This document shows, in pieces, positions 1 through 7,730 of a stretch of 64,000 nt of DNA. Below the pieces are notes generated by a model. The model did no database searches, was not told where the DNA came from, and worked only from the letters and a program-made list of their open reading frames with translations. How positions within the stretch are numbered: the first letter of the stretch is position 1; each line of letters opens with the position of its first letter. The translations under genes and the position numbers were made by a program. Origin of the DNA: Palsa-147 sp049279675 (GTDB lineage: Bacteria; Acidobacteriota; Terriglobia; Acidiferrales; UBA7541); contig JBAPOP010000130.1 of the NCBI GenBank assembly GCA_049279675.1, positions 1 to 64,000 on the forward strand. Direction: 5' to 3'.

Positions 1-2
1 GT

Positions 3-362
3 GTCGAGGTGAGCGACGTGTTCCACGCCGCGACGCCCGGCGCTCAATTCCTGCGTGATGGCACGAGCGGTCGCGTCGGCGGGCCGGCGCCCAAGCAGGC
101 CACCTACGGCTCGTTCGCCACTTTTAGCGATCCGGACGGCAACGGCTGGCTGCTGCAGGAGGTTACGAACCGGCTTCCCGGGCGCATCGATCCCGCGACG
201 ACGACTTTCGCATCGGCGAAAGACTTGGCGAGCGCTCTTCGGCGTGCGGAAGCGGCTCATGGCCAGCACGAAAAGCGCACGGGGCAGCGCGACGCGAACT
301 GGCCAGATTGGTACGCCGCATACATGGTGGCGGAGAACGCTGGCGCGAAGCTGCCGACGTGA
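3..362 (+). CDS. VOC (glyoxalase-fold) protein, C-terminal part
   Basis: This is the C-terminal end of a vicinal-oxygen-chelate protein (glyoxalase / bleomycin-resistance / dioxygenase fold). The frame is open to the left edge, so the N-terminal half lies outside the window and the GTG at 9 is probably internal. The last strand of the fold is visible as SFATFSDPDGNGWLLQE, whose final Glu is a metal ligand in this superfamily. About 55 further residues, rich in Ala, Glu and Lys, follow the domain and match nothing I recognise. The substrate cannot be told. Family call is fairly sure; function is open. Confidence 0.75.
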   Translation, partial: VEVSDVFHAATPGAQFLRDGTSGRVGGPAPKQATYGSFATFSDPDGNGWLLQEVTNRLPGRIDPATTTFASAKDLASALRRAEAAHGQHEKRTGQRDANWPDWYAAYMVAENAGAKLPT

Positions 363-437
363 GCGACTGCGCGGTGTCGAATTGCTCCGACGCCGGCCAA
401 CGGCGCGGATCGTTAGCCAACTATCGAGGACTTTCAA

Positions 438-1034
438 ATGCGATCTGACATTGTTCCAGGAGCTAAGTTCCCCGACTACGAGCTTTCCGATCACACCGCG
501 AAACGGCGGAAGCTCTCCGAATTGCAAGGACAACATCCGATGGTCGTCGTTCTCAGCCGCGGAGGATTCTGCCCCAAGGACCGCCGCCAGGCGGAAGGGC
601 TTGTTCAACTCCACCGCGAACTCGAGGTTGCGTATTGCCGGCTGGTCACGATCAGCACCGACAACATTACCGAGACCGACGAAAATCGAACGGGGGTCGG
701 CGCCCACTGGCCGTTCCTTTCTGACGTGGGGCGCGTCGTTCAAAAAGATCTCGACATCGCCGAGTACACCGATCCCGCGCACAATCCCATGATTCCCCAC
801 GTGATCGTGCTCGAGCCTGATCTTGTGATTTACAAGATTTACAACGGCTACTGGTTCTTGGGCCGGCCCACGGTTGAAGATCTCCGCCAGGACTTGCGTG
901 TTGTCACCAAGAAATGCCGGCCGGACTGGGATATCACGACGCCAGAACTCAAAGCTGCGTGGCAACAAGGCCGTAAGGAACTTTTCTATCCGTACGGCAA
1001 GACGTACGTTCAAACCCTCGGCGAACAGGATTAG
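438..1034 (+). CDS. Peroxiredoxin-like (AhpC/TSA-type redoxin) protein
   Basis: A 198-residue thioredoxin-fold protein of the AhpC/TSA redoxin type, expected to be cytoplasmic because no signal peptide is seen. The N-terminus (PGAKFPDYELSDH) is the usual opening strand, and the segment VVVLSRGGFCPKDRR places Cys45 where the peroxidatic Cys of peroxiredoxins sits, although the classic P-x3-T/S-x2-C motif is altered. Two other Cys (67 and about 157) could resolve a disulfide. A GAGGA ribosome-binding site lies eight bases before the ATG. Likely role is peroxide or thiol chemistry; the true reductant and substrate are unknown. Confidence 0.75.
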   Translation: MRSDIVPGAKFPDYELSDHTAKRRKLSELQGQHPMVVVLSRGGFCPKDRRQAEGLVQLHRELEVAYCRLVTISTDNITETDENRTGVGAHWPFLSDVGRVVQKDLDIAEYTDPAHNPMIPHVIVLEPDLVIYKIYNGYWFLGRPTVEDLRQDLRVVTKKCRPDWDITTPELKAAWQQGRKELFYPYGKTYVQTLGEQD

Positions 1035-1057
1035 GAGCGGCGCGGCAGAAGATTGAG

Positions 1058-1082
1058 TCGCGGGAAGGATGCCCGCGCCACG
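1058..1082 (-). repeat. REP-like palindrome (GTGG head), family A
   Basis: Read on the minus strand this is a GTGG head followed by a hairpin with arms CGCGGGC / GCCCGCG. It differs at only two of 25 positions from the copy at 34731-34755 and belongs with those at 23786-23810 and 59391-59414. A GTAG/GTGG tetranucleotide plus palindrome is the known layout of REP elements moved by REP-associated tyrosine transposases; none is encoded in the window. Confidence 0.6.
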
Positions 1083-1102
1083 AAGCTCGGTGTTATAGCG
1101 CT

Positions 1103-1206
1103 CTGAATACCCCCTTTTCGTGTCCCGGTTAGAAACGGGTCGTGGTGATTGTTTTCTATCGGTTACGCCGATTTCTAATTGTTTTGGTGTACCGATTAGA
1201 AATGGC
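1103..1206 (-). repeat. IS-end-like repeat with two boxes 67 bases apart, copy 1
   Basis: Two direct boxes, TGTCCCGGTTAGAAA (1121-1135) and TGTACCGATTAGAAA (1188-1202), start 67 bases apart, with an inverted relative (ATTTCTAATTG) between them and a CCCCCTTTTCG stretch outside. The same arrangement, same spacing and similar middle part occur in opposite orientation at 61610-61690 and 61850-61930. Multiple boxes near one end resemble transposase-binding sites in the ends of IS21-type elements, but no transposase is present, so this is a solo end or a small non-autonomous element. Confidence 0.55.
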
Positions 1207-1437
1207 ACTCTGGCGGCTTTCGCTGCCATCGCTTCTTCCGCGCAAATGAGTTTTCCGGTCATAACTCCGCGACCACCCTAGCAGACGGTTACCGATAACG
1301 CTAATGACAGGTGATGTAAGGGTTTTAGTACCAGCGAAGAATCGGCGGGTTCGATCTCGCTAAATGGCAGCCGCCAGTGTTCTGCGTCGGCTGGAAATGG
1401 AGAAAGCGTTCGTCCGTTTAGATAACGGAGCGAACAC

Positions 1438-1536
1438 ATGAAGAAACGACGGAAGCACTACACACCGGAAGAGAAGGTCGCCATTCTGAGGAGGCATTTG
1501 GTGGAAGGAGTGCCGATCTTGGAGCTGTGTGACGAG
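1438..1536 (+). pseudogene. IS3-family transposase OrfA, N-terminal remnant
   Basis: The first 33 codons (MKKRRKHYTPEEKVAILRRH and on to LCDE) match the helix-turn-helix start of IS3-family OrfA proteins. After the LCDE codons the similarity stops abruptly and there is no OrfB/DDE integrase part. The frame remains open and runs without a stop into the DUF1801 gene downstream, so automated gene calling would fuse the two into a 222-residue protein. I treat this as a broken transposase with only its 5' end left. Confidence 0.75.
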
Positions 1537-1659
1537 TCGGGAGCGCCCTCGCGGTTGAGTGACCCAAAACCTCTAGTATCCGGTGCGACAGAGAATGGGA
1601 GCGGTTCAAAGGGATTAAACGTCGTACAATCTCGTGCGTGGAACTGGGGAGCAAAACAT

Positions 1660-2106
1660 ATGAACGCACAAGAACAAATCAAGAAGTATATTGCCAGCCA
1701 ACCGGAGCCAAAACGCAGTGACATGCTCGAGTTGCATCGGCTCACTCTTCAAGTGTCGCCAGAATGCAAATTATGGTTCTTCGATGGTAAAGACAGCAAA
1801 AATCATACTGTTTCGAACCCTACGATTGGATATGGATTTCACACAATAAAATATGCCGATGGAAAAAGCAGGGAGTTTTTTCAAATTGGCGTGAGCGGAA
1901 ACAAAACCGGAATCTCTGTCTATATTCTTGGCCTCAAAGATAAGAAGTACCTAGCTAAAACGTATGGAAAAAAGCTAGGCAAGGCGAGCGTGACCGGTTA
2001 TTGCATTCGGTTTAAGGCTCTCAAGGACTTAAACATCGACACGCTTGAAGCGGCAATACGACATGGGCTTGCAGCGCAGAATGAAAAAGGCAAGCTGACG
2101 AAATGA
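1660..2106 (+). CDS. DUF1801 domain protein (YdhG-like)
   Basis: A 148-residue protein whose body (LHRLTLQVSPECKLWFFDGK, then GYGFHTIKYADGK, and a C-terminal LEAAIRHGLAAQ helix) fits the DUF1801 / YdhG family of small cytoplasmic proteins of unknown function. I chose ATG 1660 because a GGGGAG ribosome-binding site lies eight bases before it and because everything upstream in the same frame is IS3 remnant and junk. Base composition is more AT-rich than in neighbouring genes, in keeping with an acquired gene. No partner gene suggests a role. Confidence 0.75.
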   Translation: MNAQEQIKKYIASQPEPKRSDMLELHRLTLQVSPECKLWFFDGKDSKNHTVSNPTIGYGFHTIKYADGKSREFFQIGVSGNKTGISVYILGLKDKKYLAKTYGKKLGKASVTGYCIRFKALKDLNIDTLEAAIRHGLAAQNEKGKLTK

Positions 2107-2487
2107 TTCCACTGTGAAAGGCGAGCAGTTATCGATGTAAAGGCGCTCCAGTATGCGACCCCTACAGCCCTGACCCGCGCCACAAAGCCATTCTGAATGA
2201 TACGGGCCTCCCGCAATAGTCGTGCGGTTCTCCGACAGCGGTCCTTGCCTTTCTCTGTTTGCCGTTGCCCACTGCGGAAGTATCATGGGCAATCCAGGAG
2301 TTGAGACCAATAGACATGTGCGGCTGCAATGACCCTGCCCCAAAGGGCGAATTACTCACTAACAAAGAGCGCCCTCTCTCCATTTCCGGCTGGACCAGCA
2401 CACCAGCTCGCGAGCCAGTTTCCGATTCATGCGTTACACATCCATGTCGTTTCAGCTTGGACCGCCCTGTGCGATTAGAATGGAGCG
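2107..2487. other. Gene-free stretch with one dyad-site half
   Basis: No coding region is convincing on either strand. The only patterned part is 2422-2436, CCGATTCATGCGTTA, which closely resembles the sites at 2988-3006 and 4349-4369. The rest shows nothing I recognise. Confidence 0.5.
2422..2436 (+). repeat. Dyad-site family, degenerate member (site 1)
   Basis: CCGATTCATGCGTTA matches CCGATTACTGCGTTA at 4349-4363 in 13 of 15 positions and shares the preceding GTTT. The right arm is decayed. It lies between the DUF1801 gene and the lipoprotein gene, as the other members lie between genes. Confidence 0.4.
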
Positions 2488-2895
2488 ATGAACTCGATCC
2501 GAATGGTTATATGCTGCGTGGGGCTATTAGCATGCGGCTGTGGCTCTCTGTGCAGCGATACAGTTAAGGCAGAAGCCAAGTCTCCGGCAGGAACCTACGT
2601 TGCGACCTTTTACGAACGCGATTGCGGAGCAGCGACGGATTGGGTTCAACGGATCAATATTCGACGGAGCAAGAAACGCTTTGACGGGGATGACGGTGTC
2701 ATATTTGTTGGAACACGATTCCCCATGCTAACGATGAGATGGAAAGACGAACGTAATTTAGAGATCGTATGCGATCAGTGTGGCTCTGTTCAGAGTGAGG
2801 ATCGCAGTTCGAGCTTGTATAAACATGAGCAGACATTGGGTGCCGTTCACATCAGCTATCAATTCTCAAACCGCAGGGAAATTCCGTCCGAATAG
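2488..2895 (+). CDS. Small predicted lipoprotein, unknown function
   Basis: A 135-residue protein with a lipoprotein signal: a short hydrophobic stretch followed by LLACGC, a lipobox with Cys16 as the probable lipidated residue. The mature part begins with SPAGTYVATFYERDCGA and contains several Cys (DCGAA, CDQCGS) that could pair after export. I recognise no named domain. An ATG with GGAG two bases upstream is a tight ribosome site. Flanked on both sides by dyad sites, with no operon partner. Hypothetical, but the signal and an even, uninterrupted frame support a real gene. Confidence 0.65.
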   Translation: MNSIRMVICCVGLLACGCGSLCSDTVKAEAKSPAGTYVATFYERDCGAATDWVQRINIRRSKKRFDGDDGVIFVGTRFPMLTMRWKDERNLEIVCDQCGSVQSEDRSSSLYKHEQTLGAVHISYQFSNRREIPSE

Positions 2896-3204
2896 CTGAC
2901 GTTTCCGCGCGGGTTGACGGCGAACGACGTCTCGGTCAACTGGCGATTATTGGCGTAATCGGAGATTTGAAGCAGCGTTTCACTTCTCCGATAATGCGTT
3001 AATCGGCGCTTAGCCGTCACGGAAGACGGCGGATGAATAGGGAACTCAAGATTTGGGCTGATTCCATGTATCTCTGCGTCGACTAGTCGCACGTTCTGCT
3101 GCCTAAATCAGACCGTATAGTAATTGACAAGCAATTCTGGTGGAACGAGCCAGCCGCCCTGCGCCGCTCCGCAGTATCCTTAATTTCAGGAAGCTCTTCC
3201 CTTT
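2896..3204. other. Gene-free stretch with a 63-base imperfect palindrome
   Basis: Contains the imperfect palindrome at 2944-3006 and otherwise nothing I recognise. A TATAGT at 3116-3121 could be a -10 box for the gene at 3205 but has no convincing -35. Confidence 0.5.
2944..3006. repeat. 63-base imperfect palindrome made of two dyad sites (sites 2 and 3)
   Basis: The left half is CGATTA-TTGGCG-TAATCG (2944-2961), arms inverted around six bases; the right half is CCGATAATGCGTTAATCGG (2988-3006). The inner parts ATCGGAGA and TCTCCGAT are exact inverse complements around a 19-base loop, so the whole forms a bulged hairpin. Right-half sequence recurs at 4349-4369 and 2422-2436. The layout, two short sites facing each other across a loop, recalls folded recombination sites, but the canonical attC boxes are absent. 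Confidence 0.5.
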
Positions 3205-4227
3205 ATGGACAACAAGAGAGCAGTTCTTCTCTTCGTCGTATTGATCGGACTTGCCGTCCGCAGTCTCTCTGCCGACGACACCAAAACTTCGGGCAAGAGA
3301 ATCCTGATCAAAGACTCCGGCACGCTTTTCGTGACGGATCCGGACGGAATGAATCGGCGCAAGATCGCGGAGAAAGCCGGGGCTGCGGCGTTCTCACCCG
3401 ATGGAAATTTAGTCGCCTACGCGGACGCGAAAAGCGTCTCCGTGTTCTCGTTGCTCGACGGGCAGTCCGTCACTCTTGCCCACCTCACCGAGGCAAACGT
3501 CCCTAGCATTACGTGGTCGCCGGATCAGAAGCGCCTAGCTTACGAGATCGACGTTCGAATGAAGAGCTGGGATTTGTTCCTGGCATCTTATCCGCCGAAC
3601 GGAAACGCGCCGCGTAATCTCGGCCCTTGGTACGAGTCCGTCAGTTTTTCAGCCGACGGAAAATTCATTGTTCATCCATCGTACGGTCCGCAGGGCCCGA
3701 ACCTTCTGGAAACGGTCAATGTGGAATCCGGCAAACGCGAAACGATTTACAAGGCGGTTACCACAATCTGGAGCGCTCAATACTCGCCGGACGGATCGAG
3801 CATTGCGTTCATGATGACCGACCCGGAAGACGACGAAAGTCAAAACGACTCTGGTGGTGTCGTGACGGACTTATGGATTCTTCCGCTCGATTCGAAGAAG
3901 CCGGTGAGGATCATGCGCGGCGTTTTCAATTTTGACTGGTCACCCGATGGACGGTTCCTTGCCATTGAGACGGGCTCGGAGGTGGGCGACTACCCTCCGG
4001 GCGACAGCGCCATTTTCATCAGCTCGGTCGATGAGAAAATCCAATTTAAGCTTTCCAAAAACGCCAATTCCATCGGCCCGGTCTTCTCGCCCGATTCAAA
4101 GAAGGTAATGTTCGTGGAGTTCAATGATGCGCGCTTGGTGATCGGCGATCTGGCAACGCGGAAGCTGACTCCTCAGGCCGTCTCCGGCCCCGGGACTGAC
4201 GAATACAAGGTGTGCGATTGGAAATAG
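3205..4227 (+). CDS. Secreted TolB/PD40-type beta-propeller protein
   Basis: A 340-residue protein with an N-terminal signal peptide (hydrophobic residues 5-20, likely cut near LSA-DD). Six PD40 repeats follow, each with an SPDG/SADG-type turn: FSPDGNLVAYA, WSPDQKRLAYE, FSADGKFIVHP, YSPDGSSIAFM, WSPDGRFLAIE and FSPDSKKVMFV. That number suits one closed six-bladed propeller filling the whole mature protein, with no attached enzyme domain. Role is probably periplasmic binding or scaffolding. It stands alone between two dyad sites. Confidence 0.8.
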   Translation: MDNKRAVLLFVVLIGLAVRSLSADDTKTSGKRILIKDSGTLFVTDPDGMNRRKIAEKAGAAAFSPDGNLVAYADAKSVSVFSLLDGQSVTLAHLTEANVPSITWSPDQKRLAYEIDVRMKSWDLFLASYPPNGNAPRNLGPWYESVSFSADGKFIVHPSYGPQGPNLLETVNVESGKRETIYKAVTTIWSAQYSPDGSSIAFMMTDPEDDESQNDSGGVVTDLWILPLDSKKPVRIMRGVFNFDWSPDGRFLAIETGSEVGDYPPGDSAIFISSVDEKIQFKLSKNANSIGPVFSPDSKKVMFVEFNDARLVIGDLATRKLTPQAVSGPGTDEYKVCDWK

Positions 4228-4348
4228 CTGCGATGTACGGGAAGCCATCGGCTTCTGGCCATTTCCTGCGATTCCGCCGAGCGCTCCACGCACAAAGATA
4301 GCGGCCGGTCCCTGTCGATTTGGGTCACCTGACGTCGCGGTTTAGTTT

Positions 4349-4369
4349 CCGATTACTGCGTTAATCAGG
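4349..4369 (+). repeat. Dyad site between genes (site 4)
   Basis: Left arm CCGATTA, six-base centre CTGCGT, right arm TAATC followed by AGG; one inserted base breaks exact symmetry. It shares TGCGTTAATC with the right half of the 2944-3006 palindrome and sits in the gap between the convergent genes ending at 4227 and 4382. Confidence 0.5.
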
Positions 4370-4381
4370 CACATGGGATGT

Positions 4382-5026
4382 TTAACGCCAACGCCAAACG
4401 GCCCCTGTGCCCTCCTCGTTTAATCTTTTTTCTAAGGCTAGAACATCCTCTAAATGTTCCCCAGTAATTTCCCAATATTGTGGGCCCCACATCCAGAACA
4501 GTTGATAGTGCTTAACTCCCCATGGGGCCTTCCTGTCCGCTATTTCGGGGAAAAGTCCAAGGACTCTTTCGCCCATGGGTTCGCCTTTGCTGTTCGACTC
4601 CGAGTCGCGGCGAAGTATTTTTTCCGCTTTCTTGATGGATAACTCGAAATGTTTTTTGGATTGCTCAACCGAGGGGAAAGGAATGCTCGTGAGGTACAGT
4701 GTGTATCCGTCAGAAGCGAACAGAGTGAAGCTCTTCCACCATATGTCCTTGTCTCTACAGTTCAGGTCCTTTTTAGGGCACAGCAGAATGCCGTCGCTAA
4801 TCAGCCGCAACTGAAATGTTGTGTTTTCTGTCGTACTCGGAGTCGCTTGAGACCCCGAAGGGACAGGCGTTTCCTGATTGGATTGAAGCCCGGGTCCGAT
4901 CGAAGTGAAAATGGGTTGCTTTATAGAAGCCGAAGACGCCGCCGCTCCAAGGATGGACAGACCAAGGGTTAGATACACTCCCAGGGCCTTCCTCGGAAAC
5001 CTACGATCCTGATTCGCTAGTTTCAT
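4382..5026 (-). CDS. Secreted protein of unknown function
   Basis: A 214-residue protein starting MKLANQDRRFPRKALG, with basic residues and then a hydrophobic stretch (about 16-34) that looks like a signal peptide or anchor. A Ser/Thr/Pro-rich linker (about 45-70) precedes a domain with two nearby Cys (LLCPKKDLNC), a KKHFELSIKKAEKILRR helix and a Trp-rich end (FWMWGPQYWEI). I recognise no family. It is transcribed against its neighbours and is bracketed by dyad sites at 4349 and 5067. Real but unassigned. Confidence 0.6.
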   Translation of the reverse strand: MKLANQDRRFPRKALGVYLTLGLSILGAAASSASIKQPIFTSIGPGLQSNQETPVPSGSQATPSTTENTTFQLRLISDGILLCPKKDLNCRDKDIWWKSFTLFASDGYTLYLTSIPFPSVEQSKKHFELSIKKAEKILRRDSESNSKGEPMGERVLGLFPEIADRKAPWGVKHYQLFWMWGPQYWEITGEHLEDVLALEKRLNEEGTGAVWRWR

Positions 5027-5066
5027 CGGGCCATTTCGGAGTTTATCCCAAGTTCCGAGCTAAGTC

Positions 5067-5086
5067 CCGGTAAGTCGAGTAACCGG
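5067..5086. repeat. Dyad site between genes (site 5)
   Basis: Arms CCGGTAA and TAACCGG face each other across GTCGAG. The design (CCGRT-WA, six bases, TA-AYCGG) is the same as in sites 2 and 4, though the centre sequence differs. It lies in the gap between divergent genes starting at 5026 and 5167. Confidence 0.4.
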
Positions 5087-5166
5087 ACATTGAGGCCTGG
5101 CTTCCGGCTGATGGTTTATCGGGAGTTTTTAGTGCAGGCCGTCGAGATTCACGTTACAGTTCCGTC

Positions 5167-6003
5167 ATGAACTGCCGAGTAAGCTGTCTCTTTCTTGTCG
5201 TTATAACCTGTCTTTGTGCCGCATCGACGCTCGCGCAGGACAAAATTGCCAGCGACCGGCTATTTACCGCGCGCGCGCAGTATTACACCCCGACCGCCAA
5301 CGGTCTGAAGTCGTTCCATTGCGAGGCCACAATCGACTGGAAGGATCTGTTGACGCGGTTTCGCGGAGGCCAGACTCCTGAGGGCGATCCTATGCTGAAA
5401 TATCTACAGACGGTCCATCTGTCTGTAGTGGACCAACTCGCGGGCAAAGGGTCGATGGAATGGAGCGACACCGGCGTTCCACCCGAGGGAATCGAAGAAC
5501 GTGTGAAGGACATGCGTGATGGACTGCAAACCATGATGGATGGCTTCTTCCAGTCATGGAATGCGTATATGAATGGGAACATGGTGCCGTATCCCGACAA
5601 GAGCGTCGAAGTTACGACAACGGGAGATGGAATCCATCTGCATGGAACGCCAAACAATGCGGCATTCGACGAGGATTTCGACAAGAACATGTTGCTCACT
5701 CGCGCGGTGGTGGTGACTCCCGAAATGAAAGTTGTGGCACTGCCAACCTACGTCAGAACCGACGACGGTCTCGTCGTCTCTATCGTCGTGTCTCAAGTGA
5801 ATCAACCTCCCTCAGCTCCGCCCGCAGAGGTCACTTTCCGTGTGGAGTACGCGGCAGTGGGCTCGTTTCGAGTCCCATCGCACGTCGTCTACGACGTCAA
5901 GAACATAGGCGTGATTGAGGTCGGTTTCAACGCTTGTCAGGTATCGGTTGCTGATTCGCCGCAAAAGCCGGCTGCCGAGAAGTCGAACCATCCGAGCAAC
6001 TGA
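5167..6003 (+). CDS. Secreted protein of unknown function
   Basis: A 278-residue protein with a clear signal peptide (CLFLVVITCLCAASTLAQ, cut after AQ). The mature part looks like an alpha/beta protein: a helix-rich segment with GVPPEGIEERVKDMRDGL, then strands such as VEVTTTGDGIHLHG and VTFRVEYAAVGSFRVPSHVV. It resembles acidobacterial secreted hypothetical proteins but I cannot name a domain. No operon partner; the chitinase-like gene downstream is on the other strand. Confidence 0.7.
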   Translation: MNCRVSCLFLVVITCLCAASTLAQDKIASDRLFTARAQYYTPTANGLKSFHCEATIDWKDLLTRFRGGQTPEGDPMLKYLQTVHLSVVDQLAGKGSMEWSDTGVPPEGIEERVKDMRDGLQTMMDGFFQSWNAYMNGNMVPYPDKSVEVTTTGDGIHLHGTPNNAAFDEDFDKNMLLTRAVVVTPEMKVVALPTYVRTDDGLVVSIVVSQVNQPPSAPPAEVTFRVEYAAVGSFRVPSHVVYDVKNIGVIEVGFNACQVSVADSPQKPAAEKSNHPSN

Positions 6004-6090
6004 CTTCGGCCGTTGACTCGGGGCTCGCGCCATCGTAGCGGCCACTTGTTCTGCGCCGAAGAGACGATTGCTCGATTGACGAGAATTGAT

Positions 6091-7425
6091 TCACTCTTTG
6101 GAGGTGGTTGAAGCGGATGATGACAAGTTACTGGTCAACGCCTGGATGAGACTGCCGCTAGTGGTATCGCCGCTCAACTCCCAGATCATGATGCCACGGA
6201 GATCCTGCCTGGCGACGAACTGTGCCTTGAATCCGAGCGATGTGGGATCGTCGTAAGTTATAAACGTCGAGTTTCCGTCCCATAGCCACGGCTCCCCCGT
6301 GACGGCATCACGATACGGCGAGTAGCCAGTAAGAGTGGTGAGCTGGTTGTATTCATACGTGTTATTTGGGCATTCGCCCGTGCTGGGATCCGCGGTGCAC
6401 GGCTCGAACAAGCCGTCATTCTGATCGGTCACCGCACCCCATTCGTAAGCGTAGAAGGGCATGCCGAAGACAATCTTGTTTTTCGGCACACCCATATCGA
6501 GGTACGACTGCACGACGTAGCCGGCATTGTTTGTGTTGCTCGGATCGGATGAGGACTGATAGAGCGGAGCGACGAAGCCGGTCGTCGTGCTCCACGGACC
6601 GTCGAAATCGTAGTTCATCACGTTGAGGAAGTTGACCGAGTTCTGCACTGCACCGAAATTCATATACTGCCAGGCCCAACTGCCGGCCGGCGCCGTCGTC
6701 GTCAGCAGATAGTTGGGATTGATCGCATCCAGCTGACTTCGAAACTCCTGCATCATTGCCGTGTAGTTGACCTGATCAGTCGAAGGTGTGTTGACTGTTC
6801 CTTGCCCGGGAAATTCCCAGTCAATGTCGATGCCGGTGAAAATGCCAGGCTCGGTGATTCCGCTGGCAAACCGTCCGTCGATAAACAGATTAATGCAACT
6901 GGTCACGAAGGCGTTGACGTTAGCTGGTTCGGCGGCCACGCTGAACACGTCGGGCGACATCGCGCCTCCACCGATCGAGACCATGATTTGCAAGTTTGGA
7001 TAAAGCGCCTTGAGCTCCTGAAGTTGGTGCAGATTCCCGGCAAAGGGGCCAGTATCGGCGACTCCGCTGATGGCCTCGCTGGCTGGCAGAAGGTCTTGAT
7101 AGTCGGCATAGGTGTCGGCCAGTGCGCATTGGTTGTTGTTGATGGTAGCGAATGCGTAGATCAGGTGCGTCAGGAGCGGAGCTGTGCCGTTGCTAACTAA
7201 ATTCTTGGGAACAAATGGGGTGGAATCGTACAGGCCCCACTCGGGGTAATAGCCGGCGACGGTATAGCTGGGTGTGGGGGGATTCGGACCCGTCGTAGTC
7301 GTAACCGTCGGGGAAGATGCACCGCAGCCGAACAGCGGAAAGGCGGCGAGCACGAGCAGCGTTCGAAGGCGGAAAATGCGGCGCATAAGCCTGACACTTG
7401 CTCTTGAACTGGAAGCCGGCACCAT
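6091..7425 (-). CDS. Glycoside hydrolase family 18 (chitinase-like) lipoprotein
   Basis: A GH18 hydrolase, expected to cut beta-1,4 linkages in chitin or related N-acetylglucosamine polymers. The catalytic motif is seen as FTGIDIDWEFPG: the Glu is the proton donor, while the first Asp of DxxDxDxE is Thr here. Earlier SIGGG and later MNYDFDGPW match other conserved GH18 strands. The N-terminus carries a signal with lipobox LFGC followed by a Thr/Pro linker, so the enzyme should be lipid-anchored outside the cytoplasm. Start is uncertain: ATG 7425 has GAAGGGA upstream; ATG 7386 and TTG 7455 are alternatives. Confidence 0.88.
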   Translation of the reverse strand: MVPASSSRASVRLMRRIFRLRTLLVLAAFPLFGCGASSPTVTTTTGPNPPTPSYTVAGYYPEWGLYDSTPFVPKNLVSNGTAPLLTHLIYAFATINNNQCALADTYADYQDLLPASEAISGVADTGPFAGNLHQLQELKALYPNLQIMVSIGGGAMSPDVFSVAAEPANVNAFVTSCINLFIDGRFASGITEPGIFTGIDIDWEFPGQGTVNTPSTDQVNYTAMMQEFRSQLDAINPNYLLTTTAPAGSWAWQYMNFGAVQNSVNFLNVMNYDFDGPWSTTTGFVAPLYQSSSDPSNTNNAGYVVQSYLDMGVPKNKIVFGMPFYAYEWGAVTDQNDGLFEPCTADPSTGECPNNTYEYNQLTTLTGYSPYRDAVTGEPWLWDGNSTFITYDDPTSLGFKAQFVARQDLRGIMIWELSGDTTSGSLIQALTSNLSSSASTTSKE

Positions 7426-7629
7426 CGGATGCGTCCCTTCGTTTGTCCGTGGCAATTGGGAAACGTTTCTTCACCATTTCCCTATAACGGCGCGGCGTAA
7501 TTGTACCAAGTTGTGAGGTTTTCATAGCACAACGTCTGCTGGTGCACTGTGGATCTGCGGAACCGAAGGCGCAATTGCGGCGCTGCCCGCGCTTCGTTTC
7601 ATTCGGTCGCGTTCCGGCCCCTAGAAAAG

Positions 7630-7672
7630 CGGACATTTCTACTTTGCACAAACCGGACATTCTCACTTTGCA
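7630..7672. repeat. Paired IS21-type terminal boxes, solo remnant
   Basis: CGGACATTTCTACTTTGCA (7630-7648) and CGGACATTCTCACTTTGCA (7654-7672) are direct repeats 24 bases apart, differing at two positions. Repeated boxes with this type of sequence mark the ends of IS21-family elements, where the transposase binds. No istA or istB is present, so only an end is left. Confidence 0.55.
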
Positions 7673-7693
7673 GCTACATGATGCCGCGGTGCG

Positions 7694-7722
7694 TTGACTT
7701 GGCCGAACGGCCAGCATAAGAT
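7694..7722 (+). promoter_or_regulatory. Sigma-70-type promoter with dyad in the spacer
   Basis: A -35 box TTGACT (7694-7699), exactly 17 bases, then a -10 box TAAGAT (7717-7722). Transcription would begin around 7728-7730, at or next to the kinase ATG at 7731, so the mRNA would have almost no leader. The spacer holds a perfect inverted repeat TGGCCG-AA-CGGCCA (7700-7713), a good candidate operator. Confidence 0.6.
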
Positions 7723-7730
7723 TCGCTTCC

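Larger units (their letters stand above)
1035..1437. other. Gene-free stretch with REP-like palindrome, IS-end-like repeat and IS3 left flank
   Basis: No gene is supported here. It holds a REP-like palindrome (1058-1082), a repeat with paired boxes (1103-1206) that recurs near 61.6-61.9 kb, an imperfect dyad around 1291-1305 (CCGATAA then TAATGAC), and the region leading into a broken IS3 orfA at 1438. The mix points to repeated insertion and loss of mobile DNA. Confidence 0.6.
7426..7730. other. Gene-free stretch with IS21-type boxes and the kinase promoter
   Basis: No gene is supported. It holds two direct 19-base boxes typical of an IS21-type terminus (7630-7672) and a strong promoter (7694-7722) directly before the kinase gene. 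Confidence 0.6.

Noticed and set aside
55..792. A 245-codon open frame overlapping the first two genes
   Set aside because: It overlaps both the VOC and the peroxiredoxin-like genes in another frame and has an Arg/Ser/Pro-rich shadow composition.
2944..3006. Integron attC site
   Set aside because: The folded two-site layout and GCGTTA resemble attC, but the conserved outer boxes (RYYYAAC with a matching GTTRRRY) are not present and no integrase is in the window. I report it only as a dyad-site element.
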